DNA of 24,595 nucleotides from Methanosarcinales archaeon (lineage in GTDB: Archaea; Halobacteriota; Syntropharchaeia; Alkanophagales; Methanospirareceae), in assembly GCA_025464275.1 (NCBI GenBank), contig JAODGR010000073.1, positions 1-24,595 of the forward strand. Reading direction: 5' to 3'. Of the stretch, positions 14,800 to 21,908 are shown piece after piece. How positions within the stretch are numbered: the first letter of the stretch is position 1; each line of letters begins with the position of its first letter. The notes under the pieces are model-generated. The model was not told where the DNA came from. It was given only the letters and a program-made list of their open reading frames with translations, and ran no database searches. The position numbers were made by a program, and so were the translations under genes.

Positions 14800-15078
14800 T
14801 TACCACCCCCTTAGCTCCTTCCTCATCTGCTTTATCATCTGCTTCAATGCCATCAGTTCATGCCTGAATCCCGCGTACATCGCCACTTCAGGCATCTTCG
14901 GATTCTTCATCTCCATCGCTCCCGTCTGGCAAACGCGGTCACAAACGCCACAGCAGGTGCAACGATTGTAATCGATGACCGACTTCCTATCCACTATCTC
15001 GATTACCTCCTCCGGGCATACCTCTGCACATTTACCACAGCCTATGCATTTCGTAGGGTCAACAACGGGAATCCACAT
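14800..15078 (-). CDS. 2[4Fe-4S] ferredoxin
   Basis: This 92-residue electron carrier has two cluster motifs, C11-x2-C14-x2-C17-x3-C21 and C40-x2-C43-x2-C46-x3-C50, each followed by the usual acidic or alanine turn. After about residue 60 it adds a 30-residue helical tail (FRHELMALKQMIKQMRKEL) that classical clostridial ferredoxins lack and that may dock onto a partner enzyme. No partner oxidoreductase lies beside it. The start is preceded by two ATGTAG units rather than a clear Shine-Dalgarno sequence, and a TTAAAAG stretch at about 15106-15112 on the minus strand could be its TATA box, giving a short leader. The partner is unknown. Confidence 0.9.
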   Translation of the reverse strand: MWIPVVDPTKCIGCGKCAEVCPEEVIEIVDRKSVIDYNRCTCCGVCDRVCQTGAMEMKNPKMPEVAMYAGFRHELMALKQMIKQMRKELRGW

Positions 15079-15128
15079 CTACATCTACATCTTATTGCCG
15101 GTAAACTTTTAATTATGAGTCTCCCGGA

Positions 15129-15148
15129 TATGATATTAGTATATCATA
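15129..15148. repeat. Perfect 8-bp inverted repeat upstream of tRNA-Ser
   Basis: TATGATAT and ATATCATA are separated by TAGT, giving a 20-nt palindrome. It lies in the 103-bp divergent spacer between the ferredoxin gene and tRNA-Ser, about 35-50 nt upstream of the tRNA. It is followed by a CATAGT direct repeat (15145-15156). It could hold the tRNA-side TATA element (AGTATATCA) or bind a regulator. Confidence 0.45.
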
Positions 15149-15181
15149 GTCATAGTCAGTCATAGCAACTATGTCGTGAAT

Positions 15182-15267
15182 GTCGGGATAGCCAAGTGGT
15201 CTAAGGCGGTGGGTTGCTAACCCACTTCCCCTGATGGGGAGCGAGGGTTCGAATCCCTCTCCCGGCG
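15182..15267 (+). tRNA. tRNA-Ser (anticodon GCT)
   Basis: The sequence forms an 86-nt class II cloverleaf. Acceptor GTCGGGA pairs with TCCCGGC with one T-G wobble, and the discriminator is G at 15267. The anticodon stem GTGGG/CCCAC encloses TTGCTAA, so the anticodon is GCT (15216-15218), reading AGC and AGT. The long variable arm TCCCC..GGGGA and T arm GGGTTCGAATCCC are as expected for serine. CCA is not encoded (CTT follows). The next gene's ATG begins only three bases after the tRNA end. Confidence 0.97.
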
Positions 15268-15270
15268 CTT

Positions 15271-15990
15271 ATGTTCTTGCCCAATCCCATCACATGCATA
15301 TATGAGAAGATACTGAAAGGGGTGGTCCTGAATTCACCCATCTCCGTGAATCATCTCCTCCTCGTGCTGGATGAGAGTGACCTCCTGCCTGATGGACGGG
15401 TATCTGAGAGTGATATCACCGCCACCCGGGGTTTGAAAAAGCTCAGACGCTTCATTAAATGGTGCAATGCATTGAAGATAGACATCATAAGCATTTACAT
15501 AGGCATAATTAGAGAAGGAATGGGGAAGAAGCTCCGAGATGCGGTACATGAGCACCTCAAGAATGCGATAATTGAGATGCTGAGCAGTGATGAGGACGTC
15601 TCTATCGCCACGTATACCGATTCTTTCGCCTCCGCATCCGTCATCTTCATAAGTGGGCGGGAGGGGGTGAAGAAGATAAATGTCTCCATCGGCATGGGAG
15701 GGCGAAGCGAGCTGACGAAGGCGATAAGGGAGATAGCGAAGCATGTGGAGAAGGGGGAGATAGAGCCAGAGGAGATAGATGAGAAGATGATTGAGTCCAA
15801 ACTGATATTCAGGTCTGAACCAGACCTTGTTATCAGGTCTGGCGCCACGCGGCTGACCGATTTCCTGATATGGCAGTCGGTTTACAGTGAGTTCTACTTC
15901 ACGGATGTGAACTGGCAGAACTTCCGTAAGATAGACCTGCTCAGGGCTGTTCGCGATTTCCAGTGGCGAGAACGCCGCTTCGGGCGATGA
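15271..15990 (+). CDS. Divergent cis-prenyltransferase (UppS/NgBR-like)
   Basis: cis-Prenyltransferases make the long polyprenyl lipid that carries sugars for surface glycans. The C-terminal half of this 239-residue protein matches UppS closely: GGRSELTKAIREIA (143-156), EPDLVIRSGATRLTDFLIWQ (183-202), YSEFYFTDVNW and the closing RERRFG, which holds the RxG motif. The N-terminal signature is degraded: where the family has H-x5-DGNRRWA, this protein has HLLLVLDESDLLPDG, keeping an aspartate (D34) but losing the Gly-Asn-Arg-Trp part. That pattern fits the accessory NgBR-like subunit of the heteromeric enzymes known in eukaryotes and reported in Methanosarcina mazei, or an unusual single-subunit enzyme. 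It starts 3 nt after tRNA-Ser and overlaps the ATGA region of ndk. Confidence 0.78.
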   Translation: MFLPNPITCIYEKILKGVVLNSPISVNHLLLVLDESDLLPDGRVSESDITATRGLKKLRRFIKWCNALKIDIISIYIGIIREGMGKKLRDAVHEHLKNAIIEMLSSDEDVSIATYTDSFASASVIFISGREGVKKINVSIGMGGRSELTKAIREIAKHVEKGEIEPEEIDEKMIESKLIFRSEPDLVIRSGATRLTDFLIWQSVYSEFYFTDVNWQNFRKIDLLRAVRDFQWRERRFGR

Positions 15991-16001
15991 GAGGAGTGAT
16001 G

Positions 16002-16421
16002 ATGAGCAAGATGATAGAGAGGACGTTCCTGATGATAAAGCCAGAGGGTGTGGAGCAGGGTCTGATAGGGGAGATAATAGGGCGATTTGAGCGCAGGGGT
16101 TTCAAAATCGTGGCGCTTAAACTCACAAGAATGAGTAGAGAGCAAGCGGAGAAGCAGTATGAGGAACACAGGGGTAAAGACTTCTTCAATGACCTCGTAT
16201 CTTACATATCCTCCGCTCCTGTCGTCATGTTTGTCATCGAGGGGGAGAATGCCATCGCAGCAGCGAGGGAGATGGCAGGTGCGACCGATCCGAGGCAAGC
16301 CAGACCGGGTACTATAAGGGCAGACTACGGGATTGACGTACAGAGGAACGTGATACATGCGTCTGATTCTGAGAAGTCCGCGCTACGGGAGATAGCACTT
16401 CATTTCGGTGAGATCGGCTGA
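16002..16421 (+). CDS. ndk: Nucleoside diphosphate kinase
   Basis: Ndk transfers the terminal phosphate between nucleoside triphosphates and diphosphates through a phosphohistidine. The 139-residue protein starts MSKMIERTFLMIKPEGV, has ATDPRQARPGTIRADYG and the active-site histidine H119 in NVIHASDS, and is family length. Several starts are possible: ATG 15987 would overlap the preceding stop (ATGA), while ATG 15999 and 16002 follow GAGGAG (15991-15996). I prefer 16002 for its 5-nt spacing and because the conserved domain begins at IERTF. It probably shares a transcript with the prenyltransferase gene. Confidence 0.95.
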   Translation: MSKMIERTFLMIKPEGVEQGLIGEIIGRFERRGFKIVALKLTRMSREQAEKQYEEHRGKDFFNDLVSYISSAPVVMFVIEGENAIAAAREMAGATDPRQARPGTIRADYGIDVQRNVIHASDSEKSALREIALHFGEIG

Positions 16422-16464
16422 TTCATGCTTGCTCATGCTATGCTCAGCTCATCACAGGGGCAAT

Positions 16465-17367
16465 ATGCGACAGATAGCGTTCTATGGTAAGGGGGGCGTA
16501 GGTAAGTCAACTGTGGGTTCCAACATCGCAGCTGCACTGGTTGAACATGGTTTAACCGTATTTATGGTCGGCTGTGACCCCAAGCATGACTGTACACTGA
16601 ATTTACGCGGTGAGGGTGAAGAAGATGTCGAGATTGAGATACCCACCATACTGGACCTCCTGCGTGCGAAGGGGATAGAACGAGTGGGTCTGGAAGCCTT
16701 GATAAGGGGCAATAAGGTCGAGCTCAGTGAGATCATCCACAGGGGCTATGGCGGTGTTTACTATACGGAATGCGGGGGTCCAAAACCGGGCGTGGGATGT
16801 GCAGGCAGGGGTGTCATCGTTGCCATAGACCTGCTCAAGAGGTTGAATGCCTTCGATATACTCAATCCAGATGTGGTAATCTACGACGTGCCCGGTGATG
16901 TGGTATGTGGCGGTTTCGCAATGCCGCTGCGCAAAGGTCTCGCTGACGCTGTCTACATAGTAACCTCAGCTGATTATCTCGCCATATATGCCGCCAACAA
17001 TATCTGCCGTGGCATATGTGAGTTTGCAAACAGGGGTGGCTCACCTCTGGGTGGTATCATCTATAACGTGAGGGGTATGCTCGATGATGAAGCGATTGTG
17101 CGTGAGTTTGCCATGAAAGTGGGTTCACGTGTTATTGGGTGCATCCCGAACGAGCCTCTCATAGGAGAGGCGGAGATGGAGGGCAAGACGGTGATAGAGA
17201 AGTCGCCGGGTAGCGATATTGCCCGGCTCTTCCGCGAGCTGGCTGCTCAGATTTACCACAACCGGTTGACCACTGTGCCCAGACCTCTGGCACCAGCGGA
17301 GATGGCGAACTTCGGACGGTTGATCAGGAAGAGGATAAGGGAGCGATACAGGATGGGTAAAGGATAG
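16465..17367 (+). CDS. NifH-like ATP-dependent reductase, probably CfbC (F430 synthesis) type
   Basis: This 300-residue P-loop iron-sulfur protein belongs to the NifH/BchL/CfbC superfamily, whose homodimers bridge one [4Fe-4S] cluster and pass electrons to a partner with ATP hydrolysis. Seen are Walker A GKGGVGKST (8-16), VGCDPKHDCT, the cluster cysteines C112 (GVGCAGRG) and C148 (DVPGDVVCGGFAMP), and YAANNICRGI. The DVPGD form, together with the lack of nitrogenase genes, points to CfbC, which with CfbD reduces Ni-sirohydrochlorin a,c-diamide on the way to coenzyme F430; another group IV NifH-like protein is the alternative. The start is ATG 16465, with AGGGG about 6 nt upstream. No cfbD-like partner lies in the window. 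A tail of about 30 basic residues follows the core. Confidence 0.8.
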   Translation: MRQIAFYGKGGVGKSTVGSNIAAALVEHGLTVFMVGCDPKHDCTLNLRGEGEEDVEIEIPTILDLLRAKGIERVGLEALIRGNKVELSEIIHRGYGGVYYTECGGPKPGVGCAGRGVIVAIDLLKRLNAFDILNPDVVIYDVPGDVVCGGFAMPLRKGLADAVYIVTSADYLAIYAANNICRGICEFANRGGSPLGGIIYNVRGMLDDEAIVREFAMKVGSRVIGCIPNEPLIGEAEMEGKTVIEKSPGSDIARLFRELAAQIYHNRLTTVPRPLAPAEMANFGRLIRKRIRERYRMGKG

Positions 17368-17468
17368 AAAGCGAGAGCAGAAGAGGGAATTAACTGGCGT
17401 TCAGTTCAGGATAAATTTTTTATTTATCACGGGAATTTAAAATTAGTGGAGATAGAGTAGAGGAAGAG
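17368..17468 (+). promoter_or_regulatory. Spacer with T-rich hairpin and lonB promoter candidates
   Basis: This 101-bp region contains the inverted repeat GATAAAT / ATTTATC (17410-17416 and 17422-17428) around a T-run (17416-17421). It could end the NifH-like transcript through the T-run or serve as an AT-rich promoter element. A second candidate is GGGAATTTAAAATT (about 17431-17444), BRE-like then TATA-like, which would start transcription almost at the lonB ATG. GAGG at 17460-17463 is the ribosome site for lonB and favours the upstream element, because the downstream one would leave that site out of the mRNA. Confidence 0.45.
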
Positions 17469-19415
17469 ATGGCAGGTTATGAACTGAAAGATGCGGACGA
17501 GCTCCTCGCCGGTATAGAAGTGAGGAATACAGAGGAGATAGAAGTGCCGAAGCTGTTGATAGACCAGGTACTGGGGCAGGAGCACGGAGTGGAAGTGATA
17601 AAGAAGGCGGCGAAGCAGCGGAGGCATGTGATGCTCATCGGTACGCCGGGCACCGGCAAGTCCATGCTGGCGAGGAGCATGGCTGAGCTGTTGCCCAAAG
17701 AGGAGCTGCAGGATATCCTGGTCTATCCTAATCCCGAGGATAAGAACACCCCGAAGATAAGGGTGGTACCCCGTGGTAAGGGTAAGGAGATAGTGGATGC
17801 GCAGAAGCAGGAGGTGATGAAGCGTGTTCAGGCGCGGAATACCTTCCTCATGTTCTCCTTCTTTCTCATCATGGGTCTCGGTCTCTTCTATGCATTAAGA
17901 CCGGGTGGAAACATAAGCACCTTCTTCTGGGCGGTGATTGCCGCTGCGGTCGTTCTCCTGGTCTTCAGGTGGATGATGCCGAAGGAGGAGGCGCTGATTC
18001 CCAAGCTGCTTGTATCCAACTACGGACGGGAGAGTGCACCGTTCATTGATGCCACCGGTGCACATGCAGGCGCACTGCTCGGTGATGTCAGGCATGACCC
18101 CTATCAGTCGGGTGGGCTGGAGACACCGGCACATGACAGGGTCGAAGCGGGCGCCATTCACAAGGCGCACAAGGGTGTGCTCTTCATTGACGAGATAAAT
18201 ACCCTGAGGATAGAGTCGCAGCAGAATCTGCTTACCGCAATGCAGGAGAAGAAGTACCCAATTACCGGGCAGTCGGAGCGCAGTTCCGGTGCAATGGTGA
18301 AGACCGAGCCGGTACCCTGTGACTTCATCATGGTTGCAGCGGGTAATCTGGATGCCATCAGTGGCATGCATCCCGCGCTCAGGTCTCGTATCAAGGGTAA
18401 TGGATATGAGGTGTACATGAAAGACACGATGGAGGATACGATAGAGAACAGGCGAAAACTTGTCCGATTCATAGCTCAGGAGGTGAAGAAGGACCGTAAG
18501 ATACCGCATTTCGACCGGAGTGGAATCGCGGAGATAATAAGGGAGGCGAGGCGTAGAGCAGGCAGGAAAGGGCATCTCACGCTCATACTCAGGGACCTCG
18601 GCGGGCTCGTGCGTGTAGCAGGCGATATCGCACGTGCGGAAGGTGCGAAGTATGTCACAGGCGAGCATGTATTGAAAGCGAAGGCGATAGCGAAGTCAGT
18701 GGAGCAGCAGGTGGCAGATGAATATCTGGAGCAGAGGAAGGATTACAAGCTCTTCAAGACCGAGGGCTACGAGATAGGGAGAGTGAACGGTCTGGCAGTG
18801 ATAGGAGATACAGGCGTGGTACTCCCGATAATCGCGGAGGTCACACCCGCGCAGTCCAGGGAGGAGGGGCGAGTAATAGCAACCGGGAGGTTGCAGGAGA
18901 TAGCGCAGGAAGCGGTTCAGAATGTATCCGCGGTGTTCAAGAAGTTCACGGGTAAGGATATATCCAGGAAAGACATCCATATCCAGTTTGTAGGCACGTA
19001 TGAGGGTGTGGAGGGTGATTCCGCGAGCATATCCGTCGCTACTGCGGTTATATCCTCCCTTGAGAATATCCCGGTCAACCAGGGGGTAGCGATGACTGGC
19101 TCGCTCTCTGTACGGGGCGATGTACTGCCAGTGGGAGGGATAACCCAGAAGATAGAGGCAGCAGCGCAGGCAGGCATCAAGGAGGTGCTGATTCCACAGG
19201 CGAACATCAACGACGTACTCATCGAGGAGCAATACAAGGACAAGGTGAAGGTGATACCGGTATTAACGATAGAGGATGTACTGGAGCATGCACTGGTGGG
19301 TAAATTGAAGAAGAAGTTCATAGAGAAGATAAAAACGTTCACCTCCGGCATGGAGATGGTGCTCCCGGAGGGTGTGGGAGTGGGTGTGGTGGATAAGCGA
19401 ATAATCAGGCATTGA
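17469..19415 (+). CDS. lonB: Archaeal Lon protease (LonB), membrane-anchored
   Basis: LonB is the ATP-dependent protease that removes damaged and regulatory proteins at the inner face of the archaeal membrane. The 648-residue protein is full length: Walker A GTPGTGKS (58-65), then an insertion with two transmembrane segments (about 125-144 and 149-168), Walker B GVLFIDEI (236-243), sensor and lid regions, and a C-terminal protease domain with the catalytic dyad S518 in EGDSAS and K561 in TQKIEAA. The two-helix anchor between Walker A and B is specific to archaeal LonB. It converges on the unrecognised gene with a 3-nt gap. Confidence 0.98.
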   Translation: MAGYELKDADELLAGIEVRNTEEIEVPKLLIDQVLGQEHGVEVIKKAAKQRRHVMLIGTPGTGKSMLARSMAELLPKEELQDILVYPNPEDKNTPKIRVVPRGKGKEIVDAQKQEVMKRVQARNTFLMFSFFLIMGLGLFYALRPGGNISTFFWAVIAAAVVLLVFRWMMPKEEALIPKLLVSNYGRESAPFIDATGAHAGALLGDVRHDPYQSGGLETPAHDRVEAGAIHKAHKGVLFIDEINTLRIESQQNLLTAMQEKKYPITGQSERSSGAMVKTEPVPCDFIMVAAGNLDAISGMHPALRSRIKGNGYEVYMKDTMEDTIENRRKLVRFIAQEVKKDRKIPHFDRSGIAEIIREARRRAGRKGHLTLILRDLGGLVRVAGDIARAEGAKYVTGEHVLKAKAIAKSVEQQVADEYLEQRKDYKLFKTEGYEIGRVNGLAVIGDTGVVLPIIAEVTPAQSREEGRVIATGRLQEIAQEAVQNVSAVFKKFTGKDISRKDIHIQFVGTYEGVEGDSASISVATAVISSLENIPVNQGVAMTGSLSVRGDVLPVGGITQKIEAAAQAGIKEVLIPQANINDVLIEEQYKDKVKVIPVLTIEDVLEHALVGKLKKKFIEKIKTFTSGMEMVLPEGVGVGVVDKRIIRH

Positions 19416-19418
19416 GCC

Positions 19419-20513
19419 TTAAAATGCCCGGATCTCGGTAATCCCTATTCGCTCGAGGAACCGTGATAGCAGGTCCTGTTTGAAGTTCGCATACGCCACA
19501 CCTCCAGACTCCGGGAGAGCAATAGCGATTTTACGGTCCGAGAGCTTTGGATACGCATCGTTGAATACCTTTTTGACCCTGTCTATCCATGCCGGCGTCT
19601 CAGAGGAGATGAACACCACCGGGTCCTCGCGCCACTCCCTGACGTCGTATCTGGATAGTGAGTCGGTGATGACCAGATAGAGCGTATCGCGGTCTATGAG
19701 CATATCACCGGTGATGAAGAGGAAATCCTCGTTCATCTTAAACCCACTGAAGTATCCACTCAGCTTTTCTATGTCCTCCTCGGGCATTGCGGCATGAGTA
19801 GCAGCGATCTCCTTCCATTCTCGCCTCTCTCGCTTGGATAATCCTATGAGTATCCTGATTTCCTCCTCCACTCGCCTGACGATGTGCATCTGAAATAGCT
19901 CTTCCTCTCTCTTCGCCCTCAGCACCTCCCGCGCGCGCTTCAGTTCCTCTTCACTCTGGTTGTAGAGCCACAGGAATTCATGTGCTCGTTTACGTACATA
20001 GAGGCAGAGTTTATCGGCGATGAACCTCTGCTCCAGAGCATGGAATGTAGAAGGAGAGAACCGCTCTGAGATCTCCTCCTCGAGCATTCGATACTGGGTA
20101 TAACCTGCGATTCCGTGTATGTCCACCTTCAGGAGGAGTTCAATCATCTTCGCCGCTGCCCTGTCTCCCTCTTTCAGCACTGTATCGAGATATGCGGATA
20201 TCGGTGGAGGTGTTACTGCGAACCCGGATACCACCTCATCGAAGACTGCTTCATAGCCCGGGCGGCAGATATACTCGTCAAAGGGTCCCCTGCCCAGTAT
20301 CTTCTTCCGCCTCAATGCTTTCAACAGCGTTCTGCAGTCTGCATGCTCATCACTGCGTAGAGCGCTGAAGTTCCTGGCAAGGGTCTCCTCGGATGAATAC
20401 TCCTTCAGCAGATATACGAGCCCCAGCAGTGTCTTTATATCTTCACTACCTCCTGTATCTGTATCTGTATCTGTCAGTTTCAATATCTGCATCCGGTATT
20501 CCTCCGGGGTCAT
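19419..20513 (-). CDS. Unrecognised conserved-looking protein downstream of ftsY
   Basis: I do not recognise this 364-residue protein. It appears soluble, with no signal peptide or membrane segment. Residues about 25-95 look like a winged-helix fold (TLLGLVYLLKEYSSEETLARNF then LLKALRRKKILGRG). The middle, about 170-235, is a charged coiled-coil-like helix region rich in Glu and Arg. The last 100 residues alternate beta strands and helices (LYLVITDSL, PVVFISSE, KIAIALPES) like a small alpha/beta domain. Near the N-terminus is a Thr-Asp tract (TDTDTDTGG) encoded by repeated TATCTG. I chose ATG 20513 because the strong site GGAGGTGA (20529-20522) lies 8-9 nt upstream and overlaps the alternative GTG 20525. 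It begins about 20 nt after the ftsY stop, so a shared transcript is likely. Confidence 0.75.
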   Translation of the reverse strand: MTPEEYRMQILKLTDTDTDTGGSEDIKTLLGLVYLLKEYSSEETLARNFSALRSDEHADCRTLLKALRRKKILGRGPFDEYICRPGYEAVFDEVVSGFAVTPPPISAYLDTVLKEGDRAAAKMIELLLKVDIHGIAGYTQYRMLEEEISERFSPSTFHALEQRFIADKLCLYVRKRAHEFLWLYNQSEEELKRAREVLRAKREEELFQMHIVRRVEEEIRILIGLSKRERREWKEIAATHAAMPEEDIEKLSGYFSGFKMNEDFLFITGDMLIDRDTLYLVITDSLSRYDVREWREDPVVFISSETPAWIDRVKKVFNDAYPKLSDRKIAIALPESGGVAYANFKQDLLSRFLERIGITEIRAF

Positions 20514-20533
20514 CTCTACTCTCACCTCCTATT

Positions 20534-21487
20534 TCAACCTCCTAAGAGCTGTTCAACAAACCTCTCAGGGTCAAACTTCTCTAAATCTTCATAACCCTGC
20601 CCTGTACCGAGGAATATGATAGGTTTAGATGTGGAATGAGCGATGGAGATAGCAGCTCCTCCCTTCTCGTCTATATCCACCTTTGTGAGGATGGAAGCAT
20701 CGATCCCCACAATTTCGTTAAATCGCTTCGCACGCTCCACAGCATCGTTGCCTGCCGTTGCTTCATCCACGAATATCACCATCTCCGGCTTCGTGACACG
20801 GCATATCTTCTTCAACTGCTCCATGAGATTCACCGAGGTGTGCATTCTCCCTGCGGTATCTGCGAGAACTACATCCTTTCTATTCGCCCTCGCGTATCTC
20901 ACCGCGTCATAGACAACTGCGGCAGGGTCAGCGCCCTGCTGATGTTTAATCGCCTTCACGCCCAGCCTGGCTGCATGCTCCTCTATCTGCTCGATTGCAC
21001 CTGCCCGGTAGGTATCCGCGGATGCGATAACCACGGAATATCCGGAGGATAGCAGTCGCTTCGCTACCTTCGCTATGGTGGTGGTCTTACCTGTGCCATT
21101 CACACCCACGAAGGTGATATTCACGGGTTTATCCATCGACTGAATGAAGAGGTCAAAATCGAGATTACGACCATCACATGAGAGGATCTTCAATAATGCC
21201 TCCTTCAATGCTTTTCTCACCATCTCCGTGGTATCAGTGCCCCATTTTACCTTCTTCCCCACTAAATTCGCCCTTATAGTGGAACTCAACTCTTCCACCA
21301 CGGGTAATGCCGTATCGCTCTCCATGAGTGCTATCTCCAGCTCTTCCAGCGGTCCGTTCAGGTCTTTATCATCCAGTATCGTCTCACGGTGGAGGGTGGC
21401 TTTCCCCTTCTCTATTACCTTCTCCTCTATCTTCTCACCTATGCTCTTGGAGAAGAGCCTGAGCTTATTCTTCAGCCGTTCAAACAT
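20534..21487 (-). CDS. ftsY: Signal recognition particle receptor FtsY
   Basis: FtsY is the membrane-side GTPase that receives SRP-bound ribosomes for insertion of membrane proteins and secretion. The 317-residue protein has a short basic N-terminal helix (MFERLKNKLRLFSKS) in place of the long acidic domain of bacteria, the NG domain with P-loop GVNGTGKTT (128-136), the insertion-box region ASADTYRAGAIEQ, DTAGRMH (210-216), TKVD (268-271) and GTGQGYEDL near the C-terminus. The length is typical for archaea. It follows the histone gene at a distance and precedes the unrecognised gene on the same strand. Confidence 0.97.
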   Translation of the reverse strand: MFERLKNKLRLFSKSIGEKIEEKVIEKGKATLHRETILDDKDLNGPLEELEIALMESDTALPVVEELSSTIRANLVGKKVKWGTDTTEMVRKALKEALLKILSCDGRNLDFDLFIQSMDKPVNITFVGVNGTGKTTTIAKVAKRLLSSGYSVVIASADTYRAGAIEQIEEHAARLGVKAIKHQQGADPAAVVYDAVRYARANRKDVVLADTAGRMHTSVNLMEQLKKICRVTKPEMVIFVDEATAGNDAVERAKRFNEIVGIDASILTKVDIDEKGGAAISIAHSTSKPIIFLGTGQGYEDLEKFDPERFVEQLLGG

Positions 21488-21679
21488 CTCTCTTCCTTTC
21501 CCCGGGTAGTATTCACAGCCGCTGTATCGGTATCGGTGGTGTTGTTTTATTCAGTATCAGTATAGTAGTATAGAGAGTAAAGTAAATGTAGAAGTAATGT
21601 AAGATAAGATTAAGATAAGAGGGAGAAAAAAATAGAAGGGGATAGTCGTTAGAGACCTTTACCCCTTACTCCTCCTCTT
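21488..21679. other. 192-bp spacer between histone gene and ftsY
   Basis: This is the longest gene-free stretch in the window. It is AT-rich and strand-biased, with plus-strand purine runs (AAGATAAGATTAAGATAAG) and simple TATCGGTATCGG and AGTATCAGTATAG repeats. The part next to the histone gene contains the T-run described separately; the part next to ftsY must hold its promoter, but no single TATA box stands out. I see no open reading frame or clear RNA structure. Confidence 0.6.
21624..21636 (-). terminator. Candidate T-run terminator of the histone gene
   Basis: On the minus strand, about 45 nt after the histone stop codon, the sequence reads TTTTTTT (21633-21627), flanked by pyrimidine-rich sequence. 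Archaeal RNA polymerase often terminates at such T-runs without a hairpin. A second, purely pyrimidine stretch follows. Confidence 0.5.
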
Positions 21680-21883
21680 TTATCCTTCCACAGCCTCTAT
21701 GATGTCTTCTCTCTTCACCGTCTTTCGCCCTGCATGCTTGGCGAGGCTCACTGCTTTCTTCGCTATCTTCTCCGCTTCTTTTTCTAATACCTCTACCAGT
21801 GCCACACTTGCATCTTCGCTTACTCTCTCTGCCCCTGCTTTCCTCACTAATCTGGTTATAGGTGCAATAGGCAGTTCAGCCAT
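21680..21883 (-). CDS. Archaeal histone (HMf type)
   Basis: This 67-residue protein has the single histone fold that wraps archaeal DNA. It begins MAELPIAPITRLVRKAGAERVSEDA, has the loop and central helix of HMf-family histones, and ends with HAGRKTVKREDIIEAVEG. The RKAGAERVS and HAGRKT segments are near-diagnostic; the basic residues in them contact DNA. I place the start at ATG 21883, where homologues begin, although in-frame ATG codons at 21889 and 21895 exist. The TATA box upstream would place transcription start at roughly 21893, so the leader is very short. It is unlinked to other chromatin genes and lies just upstream of ftsY. Confidence 0.96.
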   Translation of the reverse strand: MAELPIAPITRLVRKAGAERVSEDASVALVEVLEKEAEKIAKKAVSLAKHAGRKTVKREDIIEAVEG

Positions 21884-21908
21884 TTTCATCACCATGATTA
21901 CGTAATAG

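Noticed and set aside
16465..17367. Nitrogenase iron protein (NifH) implying nitrogen fixation
   Set aside because: No nifD, nifK or nifE/N genes are present and the DVPGD form is closer to CfbC-type proteins, so nitrogen fixation cannot be claimed.
17895..18668. A 257-codon minus-strand open frame inside lonB
   Set aside because: It lies within a fully motif-complete lonB, has no ribosome site or recognisable domain, and its composition is that of a reverse-frame shadow.
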